In this document: positions 8,631 to 17,680 of the stretch, in pieces
Layout of the letters: each line of letters opens with the position of its first letter
Position numbering within the stretch: position 1 is the stretch's first letter
DNA from: DAISIK01 sp036822055
Lineage (GTDB): Bacteria; Verrucomicrobiota; Verrucomicrobiia; Opitutales; Puniceicoccaceae
Direction of reading: 5' to 3'
NCBI GenBank assembly: GCA_036822055.1
Contig: DAISIK010000004.1
Coordinates: 1 to 64,000, forward strand
Length of the DNA stretch: 64,000 nucleotides
Translations under genes and position numbers: made by a program
Notes under the pieces: model-generated
Seen by the model: the letters and a program-made list of their open reading frames with translations, nothing else
Database searches by the model: none
What the model was told of the DNA's origin: nothing

Positions 8631-9266
8631 CTAAATGGTGATTTCTCGGACAAAAATAACGTCTCCGTTGCGAAGGACGAAGTTTGAGGCGTCCGGATTG
8701 GTCATGATTTCCTGGACGTTGACTGTGTAGACCTCGGTTGAGCCGTCCTCATAGGTTCTCTTAACGACTACATCCTTCTTTCTCGCCAAACGGGTGAACC
8801 CGCCGCTCCGAGAGATGGCATCCACAATTGTCAAATCCTGATCTGGCGGGATCTGGACGGTGCCAGATCGCCCGACCATTCCCATGACCTGAACGGATCT
8901 GAGTCGAAAGCTTACCACGGACAGATTGACTTGGGGATCTACGATATAATCAGCCTCGTAGAGATTCCGAATGAGGGTGCGAAGCTCAGCGATGGTTTTG
9001 CCAGCGGCCGGGATAGTCCCGAGGAGGGGCAGTGAGATCGATCCATCGCCCTCCACCCGGACGACCTTTAGCAACTCCGGCTCCCGGAACACCTCGACCC
9101 TCAATTCGTCACTGGTTTGAATCTGGTAATTTTCCGGGAGAACGAAGCCCCCGACGGAACCGATGCCGGAGTCGTCTGAGAAACCTTGATCACCGTCTTG
9201 GGCATGTCCAGTCTGCGCTGCCACGAAGAGTGCAGCGGCAAACAGCTTGGGGAGGAATTTTTTCAT
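8631..9266 (-). CDS. Polysaccharide export protein, Wza-like with SLBB domain
   Basis: 211 residues from the ATG at 9266, preceded by a GGAAGG ribosome-binding site; signal peptide MKKFLPKLFAAALFVAAQ with a cut near GHAQ. A Poly_export domain starts at YQIQTSDELRVEVFREPEL and one SLBB domain follows (VMGMVGRSGTVQIP...DAISRSGGFT). It lacks a lipobox and is shorter than E. coli Wza, so it probably depends on a separate outer-membrane partner, for which the neighbouring beta-barrel protein is a candidate (inference). It forms an operon with the co-polymerase/kinase gene. Confidence 0.9.
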   Translation of the reverse strand: MKKFLPKLFAAALFVAAQTGHAQDGDQGFSDDSGIGSVGGFVLPENYQIQTSDELRVEVFREPELLKVVRVEGDGSISLPLLGTIPAAGKTIAELRTLIRNLYEADYIVDPQVNLSVVSFRLRSVQVMGMVGRSGTVQIPPDQDLTIVDAISRSGGFTRLARKKDVVVKRTYEDGSTEVYTVNVQEIMTNPDASNFVLRNGDVIFVREITI

Positions 9267-9286
9267 ATTGCCTTCCGACCGATACA

Positions 9287-9312
9287 ACAAACCCGGGTTC
9301 CCCCGGGTTTGT
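9287..9312 (-). promoter_or_regulatory. Intercistronic hairpin between beta-barrel and Wza-like genes
   Basis: A perfect 11-bp stem ACAAACCCGGG/CCCGGGTTTGT with a TTCC/GGAA four-base loop lies 20 bases upstream of the Wza-like start and 26 bases past the beta-barrel stop. On the minus strand it is not followed by a clean T run, so it may attenuate, protect or process the mRNA rather than terminate it. Confidence 0.5.
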
Positions 9313-9338
9313 AGCTCTGGTCTATGAATGAAGATTGA

Positions 9339-10514
9339 TTAGTAGCGGACGGAAACGCCGACCGACAGGAAGTGGCCATCGTAATCCTGGAAGTCGAGAG
9401 TGCTTGAATTCACCCGGAGAGTATACCCGCCGAGAAAAGTCACGTGTCGGTTGTAGGTGTACTCACCGTTCAGACCGAACTGAAAGTTATCGTCTTCCCG
9501 ATCGATCAAGAGGTACTCGGTGAAGGTGTATCGGCCGAATCCAGTCAACCGGATCTGATCCGAGATCATCCGCGAGTAAATCCCGTTAATGCCATACTGC
9601 TCAGTGCTCGAGCCCCCGCCACCGGCACCAAAGCGGCTGAAGAGACCCAGCTTGAAAAGAGAGACCGGATCGATGGAATAGGTAGCGTCGAACCGGACAT
9701 TGATGCCGGAATCGGAACTGCGCGATGAGGAATCGTACTCCCGTTGGCGGTAGCCTACTCGAAAGTTTCCCTTGATCTTGGGGAGCAACTCACCCCGCAC
9801 CCCGGCGTTGACGATGTAATCCTCGTAGGTTTGGCCGTCCGATACGGCGTCCTCGCCATCGGCAATGACTCTCCGAGTCCGCTCAATTTCAGTTTCTCCG
9901 TAAGAGAACTCGAGGAACCCATCATACTTGGGGGTGAGTTCGTGGTAGACGGCAACCGGAACGCTCCACTGGGTACGGTCACGATTGAATACGTTGTTGT
10001 CGTAGGAACGATCCAGGTAGTTTCCGCCGAGACCGAAGGATGTTTTCGGGGAAATCGGGTATTCAAATTCAGCATCGACGTAGTATTCCTCAATCTCGAT
10101 AACCTGACGCCCGCGATTAACATCTGCTTCGAAATCCTCCGACTCCCGGTAACCGAGATCCAGGTTCAAAACCAGCTTCTGGCGCCCTCCGTAGCTAAGT
10201 CGGCCGCCGATATCCGCCCGCTCGGTGTCAAACTCAGAGGAATCGATGAAACGAACGATCCCGTACCTCGCAAAGAGGGTAATATCGACATTGGATCCTG
10301 GAGTGCCGATCACCAAATCCAGTCCGGGGGTTACGACCCAAACGAAGTCGTCAATCTCATTAGACGAACTCAACGTGACGTTGGATCGGTACTCGGCGCT
10401 TGCATCTAAGGTCCCGAAAATGCGGGCCGCGTCACCCAAAGGCAAAAGGGGCGATGCGAGGAGACCCGGGACAGCTGCAGCTAAGAAGGTGGATGCGGAG
10501 AGAAGGTATTTCAT
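9339..10514 (-). CDS. Outer membrane beta-barrel protein of the exopolysaccharide locus
   Basis: 391 residues with signal peptide MKYLLSASTFLAAAVPGLLA. The body consists of alternating short strands with turns (YRSNVTLSS, LDLGYRES, FSYGETEIERTRR, FRVGYRQREYD) and the protein ends in an aromatic/charged terminal strand (LSVGVSVRY), as outer membrane barrels do. Proteins of this sort are commonly encoded beside Wza/Wzz-type genes in Verrucomicrobiota, Planctomycetota and Proteobacteria exopolysaccharide loci. It could be the outer-membrane pore for the polymer (inference). It is the first gene of the minus-strand operon and diverges from the TPR-like gene. Confidence 0.75.
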   Translation of the reverse strand: MKYLLSASTFLAAAVPGLLASPLLPLGDAARIFGTLDASAEYRSNVTLSSSNEIDDFVWVVTPGLDLVIGTPGSNVDITLFARYGIVRFIDSSEFDTERADIGGRLSYGGRQKLVLNLDLGYRESEDFEADVNRGRQVIEIEEYYVDAEFEYPISPKTSFGLGGNYLDRSYDNNVFNRDRTQWSVPVAVYHELTPKYDGFLEFSYGETEIERTRRVIADGEDAVSDGQTYEDYIVNAGVRGELLPKIKGNFRVGYRQREYDSSSRSSDSGINVRFDATYSIDPVSLFKLGLFSRFGAGGGGSSTEQYGINGIYSRMISDQIRLTGFGRYTFTEYLLIDREDDNFQFGLNGEYTYNRHVTFLGGYTLRVNSSTLDFQDYDGHFLSVGVSVRY

Positions 10515-10647
10515 GATATCCCCTAGATATCGACAGCTGTAATAGTTGTGTCAACTCCGATTTGGCCGACCAAGACCCCGCTTTGCTTTCGAGATCCGAA
10601 CTAAAAAGTTGTAAGAATGCCCACGACGTGTCACCTAATTCCTATCC

Positions 10648-12330
10648 ATGGACAAATCTACCCCACGCGATCGTTCCCAAAAAAGACCGGCTCCAACTCT
10701 TCAAAGAGGGCGGATCTTCTTCGGGCTTATACTGGCCAAGAGGGATCGCCACGGACAGATTCGCTTCCGTCCCAATTGGCCTCGCTTGATCACCTTCGTC
10801 TGCTTGTCTGGAGCAGGACTCTATATTTTGGCCTGCACAGCACTCTTTGTCATTTTGAAGTACAATAGAGGTTACGAAAGTTTCACTTTCAAAGAGTCTC
10901 TTACTGCCGCGTTTAATCTGAGTTACCACCGAACCCAAATGGGGAACCAGAACATCGAGCTCGCCAAAGAGTTACTCAACTCCAGAGAGCGGCAGGATAT
11001 ACTGCAGAGCTACGCCTACCTGCGGGCTGGCGTCCGACGGGCTCCCACGAATCTCGAGGGCAGAATCCTCCTGGCAGAATTTAATGAAATCCTCTATCGC
11101 CGTGCTGACATCGCTGCCGACCTTTTGATTGAGGGGCTGTACTTTGCTGACCGGAACCCCGAATACCACGAAGCTCGCTACATCGCTTCTCTCTTCCGGG
11201 TTCTCTTGAGAAACTATATGGACTTCCGCGCAATTGAGGTTTCGCGAGAGCTTCTCCAAAAGCTTGACCCATCCAGTCAGGAATTTCAGTTCGTAGCCAC
11301 TCAGTTAGCTCTCGCGTTGTTTTATCGAGGAGATTTCACGGAGTCAGAGGCAGTCATTCTCAGGCACAACCTATCTAACAACTCGGAAGGCCTCTCCCTC
11401 CTCGCTCTCATCCGCCACAACCAGAATAGAACTACCGAGGCGATTGAACTTCTCGAAAACCATCTTGATCAAAATCTCGGAAGCAGGGTGGGCTACGAAC
11501 GATTAATGGCTATTTTTCGAGATATCCGGGATTACGACAGGGTTCGAACGAATAGTTTGATCTGGTCGATCCGATTTCCCGATTACGCGGCAGCGCGGGT
11601 CAATCTCATGTTCGCCTATGACCACGCTGGTGACGAGGAGGCGATAAAGGCTGAGGTTGAGGATCTGTTGTCTCACAATCCTAATCCGGACAGCTTGATC
11701 CAAATTCTGAGCTTTGCATCAGAATCTGGTCGGCCCGAGCTCATACAAACTGTGATCGAAAAGGCCAACCTCTCTGACGGGGATCGCGTAATGGCTCAGG
11801 CCAAAATTTCTCTTGCCGAAGCGTTCGTCCGAGCCGGGCAGGCTAGTGAAAGTCTAGAGCTGATCAGCGAACTCGAAAAGGACAATCCAGTGCTTTTCGC
11901 ATCTGTTAGCTCCCTGATAAATGGGATCCGATCGGTTGCATTGTTTTTCGACAATCGTCCGATTGAGGGCCAGGCGTATCTCCGCGAATTTCTGGCGGAT
12001 CCGACCATTCGTCCATCCGTCTACCTGGCCATGGCAAAGTTATTCGAGTCATCCGGGCATCCCAAGGTCGCCCGAGATGTACTGGCCGAGAGTTTTCTTC
12101 GCCACCCCCAGGACCACCGGACCCTTTCAGCGATTGTTCAGCTCGATGCCCAAGTCCGGGATCTACCGTCATTCCGCAAGCACATCCGCGCGCTTGTTAA
12201 ATCCAGAATTCCAACCCGAGAGGCAGTCGATAGTGCTTACCTCGAACTCTCGAGTGACCGACACCTCTTCCTCTCGGATCGTGATGAACTTTTCTTGAAG
12301 ATGGCCTCGTTCTACGACGATCGCTCCTGA
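10648..12330 (+). CDS. Membrane-anchored TPR-like repeat protein
   Basis: 560 residues. A basic N-terminal stretch (about 1-45) is followed by one membrane helix (LITFVCLSGAGLYILACTAL), so the long C-terminal part should face the periplasm. That part is almost entirely helical, with repeat units resembling TPRs (for example AYLRAGVRRAPTNLEGRILL and YLAMAKLFESSGHPKVARDV). It is transcribed divergently from the exopolysaccharide export operon across a 133-base gap, which suggests a scaffold role in assembly or secretion of that polymer (inference). No catalytic motif is seen. Confidence 0.65.
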   Translation: MDKSTPRDRSQKRPAPTLQRGRIFFGLILAKRDRHGQIRFRPNWPRLITFVCLSGAGLYILACTALFVILKYNRGYESFTFKESLTAAFNLSYHRTQMGNQNIELAKELLNSRERQDILQSYAYLRAGVRRAPTNLEGRILLAEFNEILYRRADIAADLLIEGLYFADRNPEYHEARYIASLFRVLLRNYMDFRAIEVSRELLQKLDPSSQEFQFVATQLALALFYRGDFTESEAVILRHNLSNNSEGLSLLALIRHNQNRTTEAIELLENHLDQNLGSRVGYERLMAIFRDIRDYDRVRTNSLIWSIRFPDYAAARVNLMFAYDHAGDEEAIKAEVEDLLSHNPNPDSLIQILSFASESGRPELIQTVIEKANLSDGDRVMAQAKISLAEAFVRAGQASESLELISELEKDNPVLFASVSSLINGIRSVALFFDNRPIEGQAYLREFLADPTIRPSVYLAMAKLFESSGHPKVARDVLAESFLRHPQDHRTLSAIVQLDAQVRDLPSFRKHIRALVKSRIPTREAVDSAYLELSSDRHLFLSDRDELFLKMASFYDDRS

Positions 12331-12391
12331 CTCAAATCCGTAGCTTGAAAAGGTTTGTTCTGTCAGGCCGGAAGGTAGAGCCGGACAGCGA

Positions 12392-13690
12392 CTAACTGGA
12401 TTCTGGCTCTGGTTCGCCGGGAACCACAGACTTTTGTTCCTCTTCGTCCACTACCGAAACCTTGACTGCGATCACTCGGCGGTCGTCAACCTCCAGAACC
12501 TCGATCTCGAGACCCCGGGTTTGAATGCTTTCTTCCCGCTCCGGGATTCTTCCGAGTTCAGAAGTAATGAGGCCCCCGATGGTCGAGACCTCCTCTTCCT
12601 CCAAATCGATCCCGAGGGCTTCCTCGAGGTCATGAATCGGCGTTAGCCCAGCGACGTGGTACTGCGAGTTTCCCAGGGGGACTATTTGTCGCTCCTCCAT
12701 ATCAAACTCATCCTGGATTTCGCCAACCAGCTCCTCGAGGACTCGCTCGAGGGTGACAATTCCAACGACTCCTCCAAATTCATCGACCACTAAAGCCATG
12801 TGGAGCTTAAGTCCGAGAAACCGCTGCATGGCATCCTCGAGGGTGTCCTCGAGACCCATGGTGAGAACCGGTCGGGCGATCGATCGAAGGTCAGGCGGTA
12901 GATGATTCCGCCTGAAGAGGTCCTTGATGTGGAGAATACCAATGCACCGATCCAGGTCGCCCTCGCCGAGGGGATAGCGGGTATGTCCGGCTTCCTTTGC
13001 CTCAGCCAGATTTTCCGCCAATGGACACTCCAGATCCAACCAGCGAACCTCGCTCCGTGGCAGGAGGATGTCTGCCACTACCAAACGCGGCAAGAGGACG
13101 GCCTTATCGATAATCTTCCGCGCCGTCGGGGTGAGATCCTGACCCTCTTCTCCCAAGGCTCGTATCTGGACCTCCGCGTCGAGGGGATTGAGATCATCTT
13201 CAACATCCAGATCCAACCGTTGAAAAATCATCGCTCTGAACCAGCGCATGACGAGGGAAAATGGCCAGAGAAAGATCTTTGCGAAGTAGAAGATTGGCGC
13301 GGTCAACTGGAGCATCTTCAGCGGATGCTTGATCGCCAAAACCCTTGGTATGAGCTCTCCGAACAGGAAAAAGCAGAGGACCATGACTAGGATGAAGACT
13401 GGAGACAACAATGCCCCAACCCATCCGAGCCCCTCACCGGGGAAGATCGCCAAGAGCGTACCGAAAATTCCAATACCTCCCAGCAAAGTGAACAAGGAAC
13501 GACCAAAGCGAAGCGTTCGGGGTGCTTTCTTAACCTCGGTCAACAGCCGCCTCGACCAGTATTTCTTACTTAGCTCCTCGGATAGCGCGACTCCGTGCCT
13601 GGCATAGCGCAGGTAAATCAGCCCGAATTCACAGGCGACAAAGAACCCGTTCCCGGCCAGCGCTAGAGCATATAGCAGAAGAAAGCTCAC
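12392..13690 (-). CDS. CNNM/CorC-type transporter-associated protein (DUF21, CBS pair, CorC_HlyC)
   Basis: 432 residues from a GTG start at 13690 whose last bases overlap the hisC stop (GTGA). Order: three to four membrane helices of a DUF21 domain (about 1-150), a CBS pair (ADILLPRSEVRWL...PVLTMGLEDT) and a C-terminal CorC_HlyC domain (DEFGGVVGIVTLERVLEELVGEIQ split across about 300-400), ending in an acidic tail. The family includes Mg2+/Co2+ efflux or hemolysin-C-like proteins. An ATG 39 bases upstream would lie within hisC and lacks support. A magnesium-homeostasis role would fit with MgtE in the window but is not shown by the sequence. Confidence 0.88.
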   Translation of the reverse strand: MSFLLLYALALAGNGFFVACEFGLIYLRYARHGVALSEELSKKYWSRRLLTEVKKAPRTLRFGRSLFTLLGGIGIFGTLLAIFPGEGLGWVGALLSPVFILVMVLCFFLFGELIPRVLAIKHPLKMLQLTAPIFYFAKIFLWPFSLVMRWFRAMIFQRLDLDVEDDLNPLDAEVQIRALGEEGQDLTPTARKIIDKAVLLPRLVVADILLPRSEVRWLDLECPLAENLAEAKEAGHTRYPLGEGDLDRCIGILHIKDLFRRNHLPPDLRSIARPVLTMGLEDTLEDAMQRFLGLKLHMALVVDEFGGVVGIVTLERVLEELVGEIQDEFDMEERQIVPLGNSQYHVAGLTPIHDLEEALGIDLEEEEVSTIGGLITSELGRIPEREESIQTRGLEIEVLEVDDRRVIAVKVSVVDEEEQKSVVPGEPEPESS

Positions 13691-14817
13691 TTGTTCATCG
13701 CATCCTCGGCGAAATGCTCCATTTCGCATTCGCTCAATGCCTGCTCCAAACGATCCAGCTCACCGGGCAAGCCAACCGAGATACGGAGCTCACTGGTCAA
13801 CCCATAGGGCTGGAGCCCGCGGACGATGACTCCTTTCTCCAGAAGAGCTTGGACGAGGTAGCCCGCCCGGGGATGGCGAACCATGAGGAAATTGGCCTCC
13901 GATGGTATGTAGGCTAAGTGAAAACGCGTGAGGATTTCGGCTAACCTCACCAAGCCGGCGGCGTTGACCTCCAAGCTCCTTGAGATGTGCTCCCGATCCT
14001 TGAGTCCAGCTTCTGCAGCTACTTGCCCTGGATAGTTGACGTTAAAGGGGTCTCGATTTCTCGCCAGGATCTCTATCAAGTCCCGACGCCCATAGGCAAA
14101 GCCGACTCGATACCCGGCAAGTCCGTAAATCTTGGAAAAGGTTCTCATCGCCACGATCGGGCGCCCCTCCGCAATGAAGGGTCTGAGGTCCAGAGGGTCT
14201 GCCACATAGTCCACGTAGGCTTCGTCAATACACAAAATTACACGGTTCGGCATGCTTGTAATCCAGTCGCGAAGCTCGTCGTTAGAATTGCGAACACCCG
14301 TCGGATTATTTGGGCTGGCAAGGTAAACAACTGCTGTATCTTCCCGGATCGTCTCCCGCATGGCCCACAGGTCATGGCCGTAGTTGTTCATCGGGACAGC
14401 CAGAGCCTGGCTACCAGAGTGAAGGGCAGCCAGCCGGTAGACAATGAAACCCCACTGGCCGTGAACAATGGATCGCCCGGGGCCAGCAAAAACTTTGGCC
14501 ATGAGCTCCAGCAATTCGTTCGAGCCGTTCCCACAGACAATTTGATCGACGTCAATGCCCAGCCCCTCGGAGATGGCTTCTCGAAGTCGGGTCGCGCTTC
14601 CTTCGGGGTAGCGGTGCTGGTTGCCTAGTGCCTCCTCCACGGCACGGGAGGCAAGGGGGCTCGGCCCGAGAGGATTCTCGTTTGAGGCCAGCTTGACGAT
14701 GGTACGGGGGTCGAGGTTCAGAGAGCTTGCAACATCCGAGATCGGCTTCCCCGGCACGTAGACCCCGGCTTGCAAGGCGTTTGAGTTAGCCAGCTCGACT
14801 CCGGTGGGATAGCTCAT
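13687..14817 (-). CDS. hisC: Histidinol-phosphate aminotransferase
   Basis: 376 residues from the ATG at 14817, which overlaps the upstream stop as ATGA; that overlap decides the start over the ATG at 14865. A class I/II aminotransferase: LASNENPLGPSP at the N-terminus, substrate/PLP loop YLASPNNPTG, CIDEAYVDY, and the PLP lysine in RTFSKIYGLAGYRVGF. It transfers an amino group from glutamate to imidazole-acetol phosphate in histidine synthesis (family knowledge). Other his genes are not near, so use for phenylalanine or tyrosine transamination is also possible. Confidence 0.88.
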   Translation of the reverse strand: MSYPTGVELANSNALQAGVYVPGKPISDVASSLNLDPRTIVKLASNENPLGPSPLASRAVEEALGNQHRYPEGSATRLREAISEGLGIDVDQIVCGNGSNELLELMAKVFAGPGRSIVHGQWGFIVYRLAALHSGSQALAVPMNNYGHDLWAMRETIREDTAVVYLASPNNPTGVRNSNDELRDWITSMPNRVILCIDEAYVDYVADPLDLRPFIAEGRPIVAMRTFSKIYGLAGYRVGFAYGRRDLIEILARNRDPFNVNYPGQVAAEAGLKDREHISRSLEVNAAGLVRLAEILTRFHLAYIPSEANFLMVRHPRAGYLVQALLEKGVIVRGLQPYGLTSELRISVGLPGELDRLEQALSECEMEHFAEDAMNK

Positions 14818-15698
14818 CCGTAGAGGGTTCTTCCGAAGTAATTTACCAACAGAATTTCTTTCCAAATGCGGTAACGTCCTTCCGGCGATATTCGGTCGGG
14901 GGTTTGTTCATCGTAGGCCCTGAGAAAACCTTGTTTGCGATTAAACATTTCCAACTCCTCCTGGGTATCATTAACCTCAGCCACCGGTTCCTCAACCATC
15001 TCTTCAAATTCGGTCTGGGCGGATTCAAGGCGAGTCCGATGCCTTTCTTCAAGACGGAGAATCGATTCAGTCCACGGATGCCTTTCGATCTGCCAATGGG
15101 TCGGATAGTAACCTCCGTAGGGAAGTGCCACATTATCGGTTAGAAATCTATGCCCTTCCTTGCTTATTGAAATGAAGGATAGAAAGCACCGGGGGGACTT
15201 TTTTCCTTGTGGCAGACAGAGGAGATTCAGACGCACCTTTCGGTCGGAACTCTCCATCACATACATCCGGACCACGAATTGCGGAAAAACCGGGGACACA
15301 AGGATTGAAATGGTTCGGTAGCCGCGTTCCTCAAGTTGTTGCCTCCACCTGAGCAGAAGTTCTTCCTTGGGCCATCCTTCATTCTCCTGGGCCTCCATGA
15401 ATCTGGGAAAAAGGGGCCAATCACTTCGGCTAAGTGCCCTCACAAGTGTCCAATGATAAACCGTCTCGACCAGCAATAGGCCCAGACCGGCAATCGAAAG
15501 ACAGACCAAGAGGTCGCGATCCAGGAGGGCCGAGGCATGCAGTCCAATGCCCAACAGGACGACCAAAGCAATCCACCCGAGCCATCGCCTCAAGACCCGG
15601 AGTTTCAGGCTCCGCACATAGAGGGACATCGCCAGGGCCGTGACATAGAGAAGAATCAAGACCCTCGAGAGAAGGTCCATGAATGAAGATTCGTTCAC
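14814..15698 (-). CDS. Unknown two-part membrane protein upstream of hisC
   Basis: 294 residues. Three hydrophobic segments at the N-terminus (VLILLYVTALAMSLYV, WLGWIALVVLLGIGL and LLVCLSIAGLGLLLVETVY) are followed by a soluble domain of about 200 residues ending WKEILLVNYFGRTLYG. I recognise no family. It is the first gene of a three-gene unit whose reading frames overlap by four bases each (this gene, hisC, CorC-like), so it is clearly translated, and lies 39 bases downstream of dnaN on the same strand. Confidence 0.75.
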   Translation of the reverse strand: MNESSFMDLLSRVLILLYVTALAMSLYVRSLKLRVLRRWLGWIALVVLLGIGLHASALLDRDLLVCLSIAGLGLLLVETVYHWTLVRALSRSDWPLFPRFMEAQENEGWPKEELLLRWRQQLEERGYRTISILVSPVFPQFVVRMYVMESSDRKVRLNLLCLPQGKKSPRCFLSFISISKEGHRFLTDNVALPYGGYYPTHWQIERHPWTESILRLEERHRTRLESAQTEFEEMVEEPVAEVNDTQEELEMFNRKQGFLRAYDEQTPDRISPEGRYRIWKEILLVNYFGRTLYG

Positions 15699-15737
15699 CT
15701 TGCCACTCCAGTTTTTCTGCTGGTAAGCCTTCGGGGG

Positions 15738-16871
15738 CTAGTTGAGCCTCAGCGGCATTACCACGCAAAGATGATTGTCGAGGGTTTTAAAAACCCCCGG
15801 GCTCATTTCATCTTTGAATTCAAAGAAGACCTCATCGCTACCAAGGCATCTGAGGGGATCGATCAAATACTGCGCATTAAAAGCGATCCGCGTTTCGGGG
15901 CCCTCATAGGCAATTGCCAAAGTCTCATGGCTTTCCCCATATTCCGAGCTCTCTCCATTGATCTCGAGCAGGTTCTGAGCAAACCGAAGCTTCAAGGTGC
16001 TCGATTTTTCGCTCACGACCAGAGAAGCACGGTGGACACCGTCCTGCATCAATTCCCGCTCCACTTTGACCCGGTGCTCCGTCTCTCTCGGGATGACCTG
16101 TTGGTAGTCCGGATACTTCCCCTCGACGATTTTCGAGACGAGGTAGATGCTTTCGATCAAGCCGTTATCGGCCTTTCCTTCATCCAGTAGAATTTCAAAA
16201 GCCACCTGCCTTTCATCGGATGAAAGAGCAACTTCAGCCCCTTGGCCAAGCAGTCGTTCCAGCTCACCAACGGTCCGCGAAGGCAGGGTGAATTGGCTCA
16301 GGCCATCTTCTGAGAAATCGCTAATCTCCTCCCGCGCAGTCGCCAGGCGCCGACCATCGGTGGCTACCACCGTCAGCTGTTTGCTCTGACGATGGAAATA
16401 GACTCCGTTAAGGATGGGTCGATTGTCGTCCGCAGACTGTGCATAAGAAACGGACTTCAGCATCCTCAGGAGCTTGCTTTGAGGGATCTTAACCCTCTCC
16501 TGCTGATCGAACTGAGCCAGGGGTGGAAAGTCATCCTGACCAAGACCGAGGATCTTGAAAACCGAGGCTCCGGACGAGATTCGGGCGTAGTGCTTGGCAT
16601 CGGTTTCGACGAAGATCTCCAAACTGGGCAGTTCGCGAACGATCAAAGCCAACTTTCGCACTGGCAGGGTTAATCCGCCGCTCTCTTCGACCTCGGCCCG
16701 AATGCTGCAACGGATCCCCATGTCCAAATTGGTCGTCGTCAGGGTCACCATTCCATTGCCTGCCTCAATCAGAACATTGCGGAGAATCGGCATGGTCGGA
16801 CGGGCGCCAACGACGTTGAGGACTTGGGCAAGACCAGAGGTGAGGTGGTCTCGATGGATTTTGAAACGCAT
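15738..16871 (-). CDS. dnaN: DNA polymerase III beta subunit (sliding clamp)
   Basis: 377 residues, standard length, beginning MRFKIHRDHLTSGLAQVLNV. The three clamp domains are recognisable: VGARPTMPILRNVLIEA in domain I, SYAQSADDNRPILNGVYF at the start of domain II, and a C-terminus ending DNHLCVVMPLRL that matches the family's MPMRL tail. It forms the ring that holds polymerase on DNA. It begins the minus-strand unit that continues with the unknown membrane protein, hisC and CorC-like gene. The region directly upstream carries DnaA-box-like sites. dnaA is not in this window. Confidence 0.96.
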   Translation of the reverse strand: MRFKIHRDHLTSGLAQVLNVVGARPTMPILRNVLIEAGNGMVTLTTTNLDMGIRCSIRAEVEESGGLTLPVRKLALIVRELPSLEIFVETDAKHYARISSGASVFKILGLGQDDFPPLAQFDQQERVKIPQSKLLRMLKSVSYAQSADDNRPILNGVYFHRQSKQLTVVATDGRRLATAREEISDFSEDGLSQFTLPSRTVGELERLLGQGAEVALSSDERQVAFEILLDEGKADNGLIESIYLVSKIVEGKYPDYQQVIPRETEHRVKVERELMQDGVHRASLVVSEKSSTLKLRFAQNLLEINGESSEYGESHETLAIAYEGPETRIAFNAQYLIDPLRCLGSDEVFFEFKDEMSPGVFKTLDNHLCVVMPLRLN

Positions 16872-17023
16872 AAGAATATCAGAGCGGATTATGGCTGACA
16901 GGCAATCGGAAACTATTGATAGAAAGAGTTAATTAAATAAAGTCTCTCTTATTATTATGGTCTCAGGATAAGCTGACAACTCAACTAAGTTGCTGGACGG
17001 GAGGATGATTGATCTGCCTCGAA

Positions 17024-17112
17024 TGTGAACAATCTGGCACAAAAGAGGTTCACAGAGGTGTAACAACCACCCGCCTTCGAGGAACCGGTGAATAAATCGG
17101 CAGTTGTTCACC
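17024..17112. promoter_or_regulatory. Cluster of DnaA-box-like 9-mers upstream of dnaN
   Basis: Three sites resemble the consensus TTATNCACA: TTGTTCACA on the minus strand at 17024-17032, TTATTCACC on the minus strand at 17087-17095, and TTGTTCACC on the plus strand at 17104-17112; each differs by one or two bases. An A+T-rich patch (about 16928-16960) lies next to them and beside dnaN. This may be a DnaA-controlled dnaN promoter or part of a replication origin; it is not proven. Confidence 0.35.
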
Positions 17113-17143
17113 AATTCTTCGCGCATTCTTGGGAGGCGATTGG

Positions 17144-17494
17144 TCACTTTTTCAACGAGTCCAGATATCGCCAGAAACTGTCGTACTGCTCGACCATAAG
17201 TTCCTCACTGATAGGGAGTTTGAAACGGACGACAAAATCCGAGAGGGTGTTTTTGTGGAGAATGTAGTGGCAGAAGAGGTGGCGATGGTGATGCTCGAAA
17301 TAGAGGCGAAAGTCGCCGGCTCGGAGGCGGTAGAGGGTTTTCCCACCCCGATGGAATCTACCCATCCGTTCGTCTTGTTCTTTCAAGGTTTCCGGGGTTA
17401 GGGAGCTGATCTGTTCGACGAGGCCCATTTGGACGAATTTGTCGAGTTTATTAAGGGTACTGATGCTTTGCTCGCTGAAATTGACCTGAAACAT
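17144..17494 (-). CDS. RelE/ParE-superfamily-like protein, no antitoxin partner
   Basis: 116 residues from the ATG at 17494. The pattern of an N-terminal FSEQSISTLNKLDK helix, a central KTLYRLRAGDFRLYFEH strand pair and a following HYILHKNTL strand is the arrangement of RelE/ParE toxins (R-L-R-x-G-D-x-R-x-Y/F). Family members cleave ribosome-bound mRNA or block gyrase. No small antitoxin gene lies on either side, so it may be a domesticated translation or replication regulator (inference). It lies upstream of dnaN on the same strand, across the DnaA-box-like cluster. Confidence 0.6.
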   Translation of the reverse strand: MFQVNFSEQSISTLNKLDKFVQMGLVEQISSLTPETLKEQDERMGRFHRGGKTLYRLRAGDFRLYFEHHHRHLFCHYILHKNTLSDFVVRFKLPISEELMVEQYDSFWRYLDSLKK

Positions 17495-17680
17495 ATTGAA
17501 AGGTATGCCTTCCCTAGTGTGATGGCGGACCACAGTCTTTCAGGCAAGCTTGCATCTCGTGGTCGGTGATTCGGGAAGGAAGCTGACTCCAGAGGACCAC
17601 CATCAAGCGAAACCGGCTTGATTTGAAGTTCAGGAAAATGGGCTGGAGAAGCTTGGGAGTAGCTGCTTCACTTGTGGCCT

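Noticed and set aside
16929..17147. A 72-codon minus-strand frame between dnaN and the RelE-like gene
   Set aside because: No ribosome-binding site, no family resemblance, and it covers the A+T-rich patch and DnaA-box-like sites; more likely non-coding.
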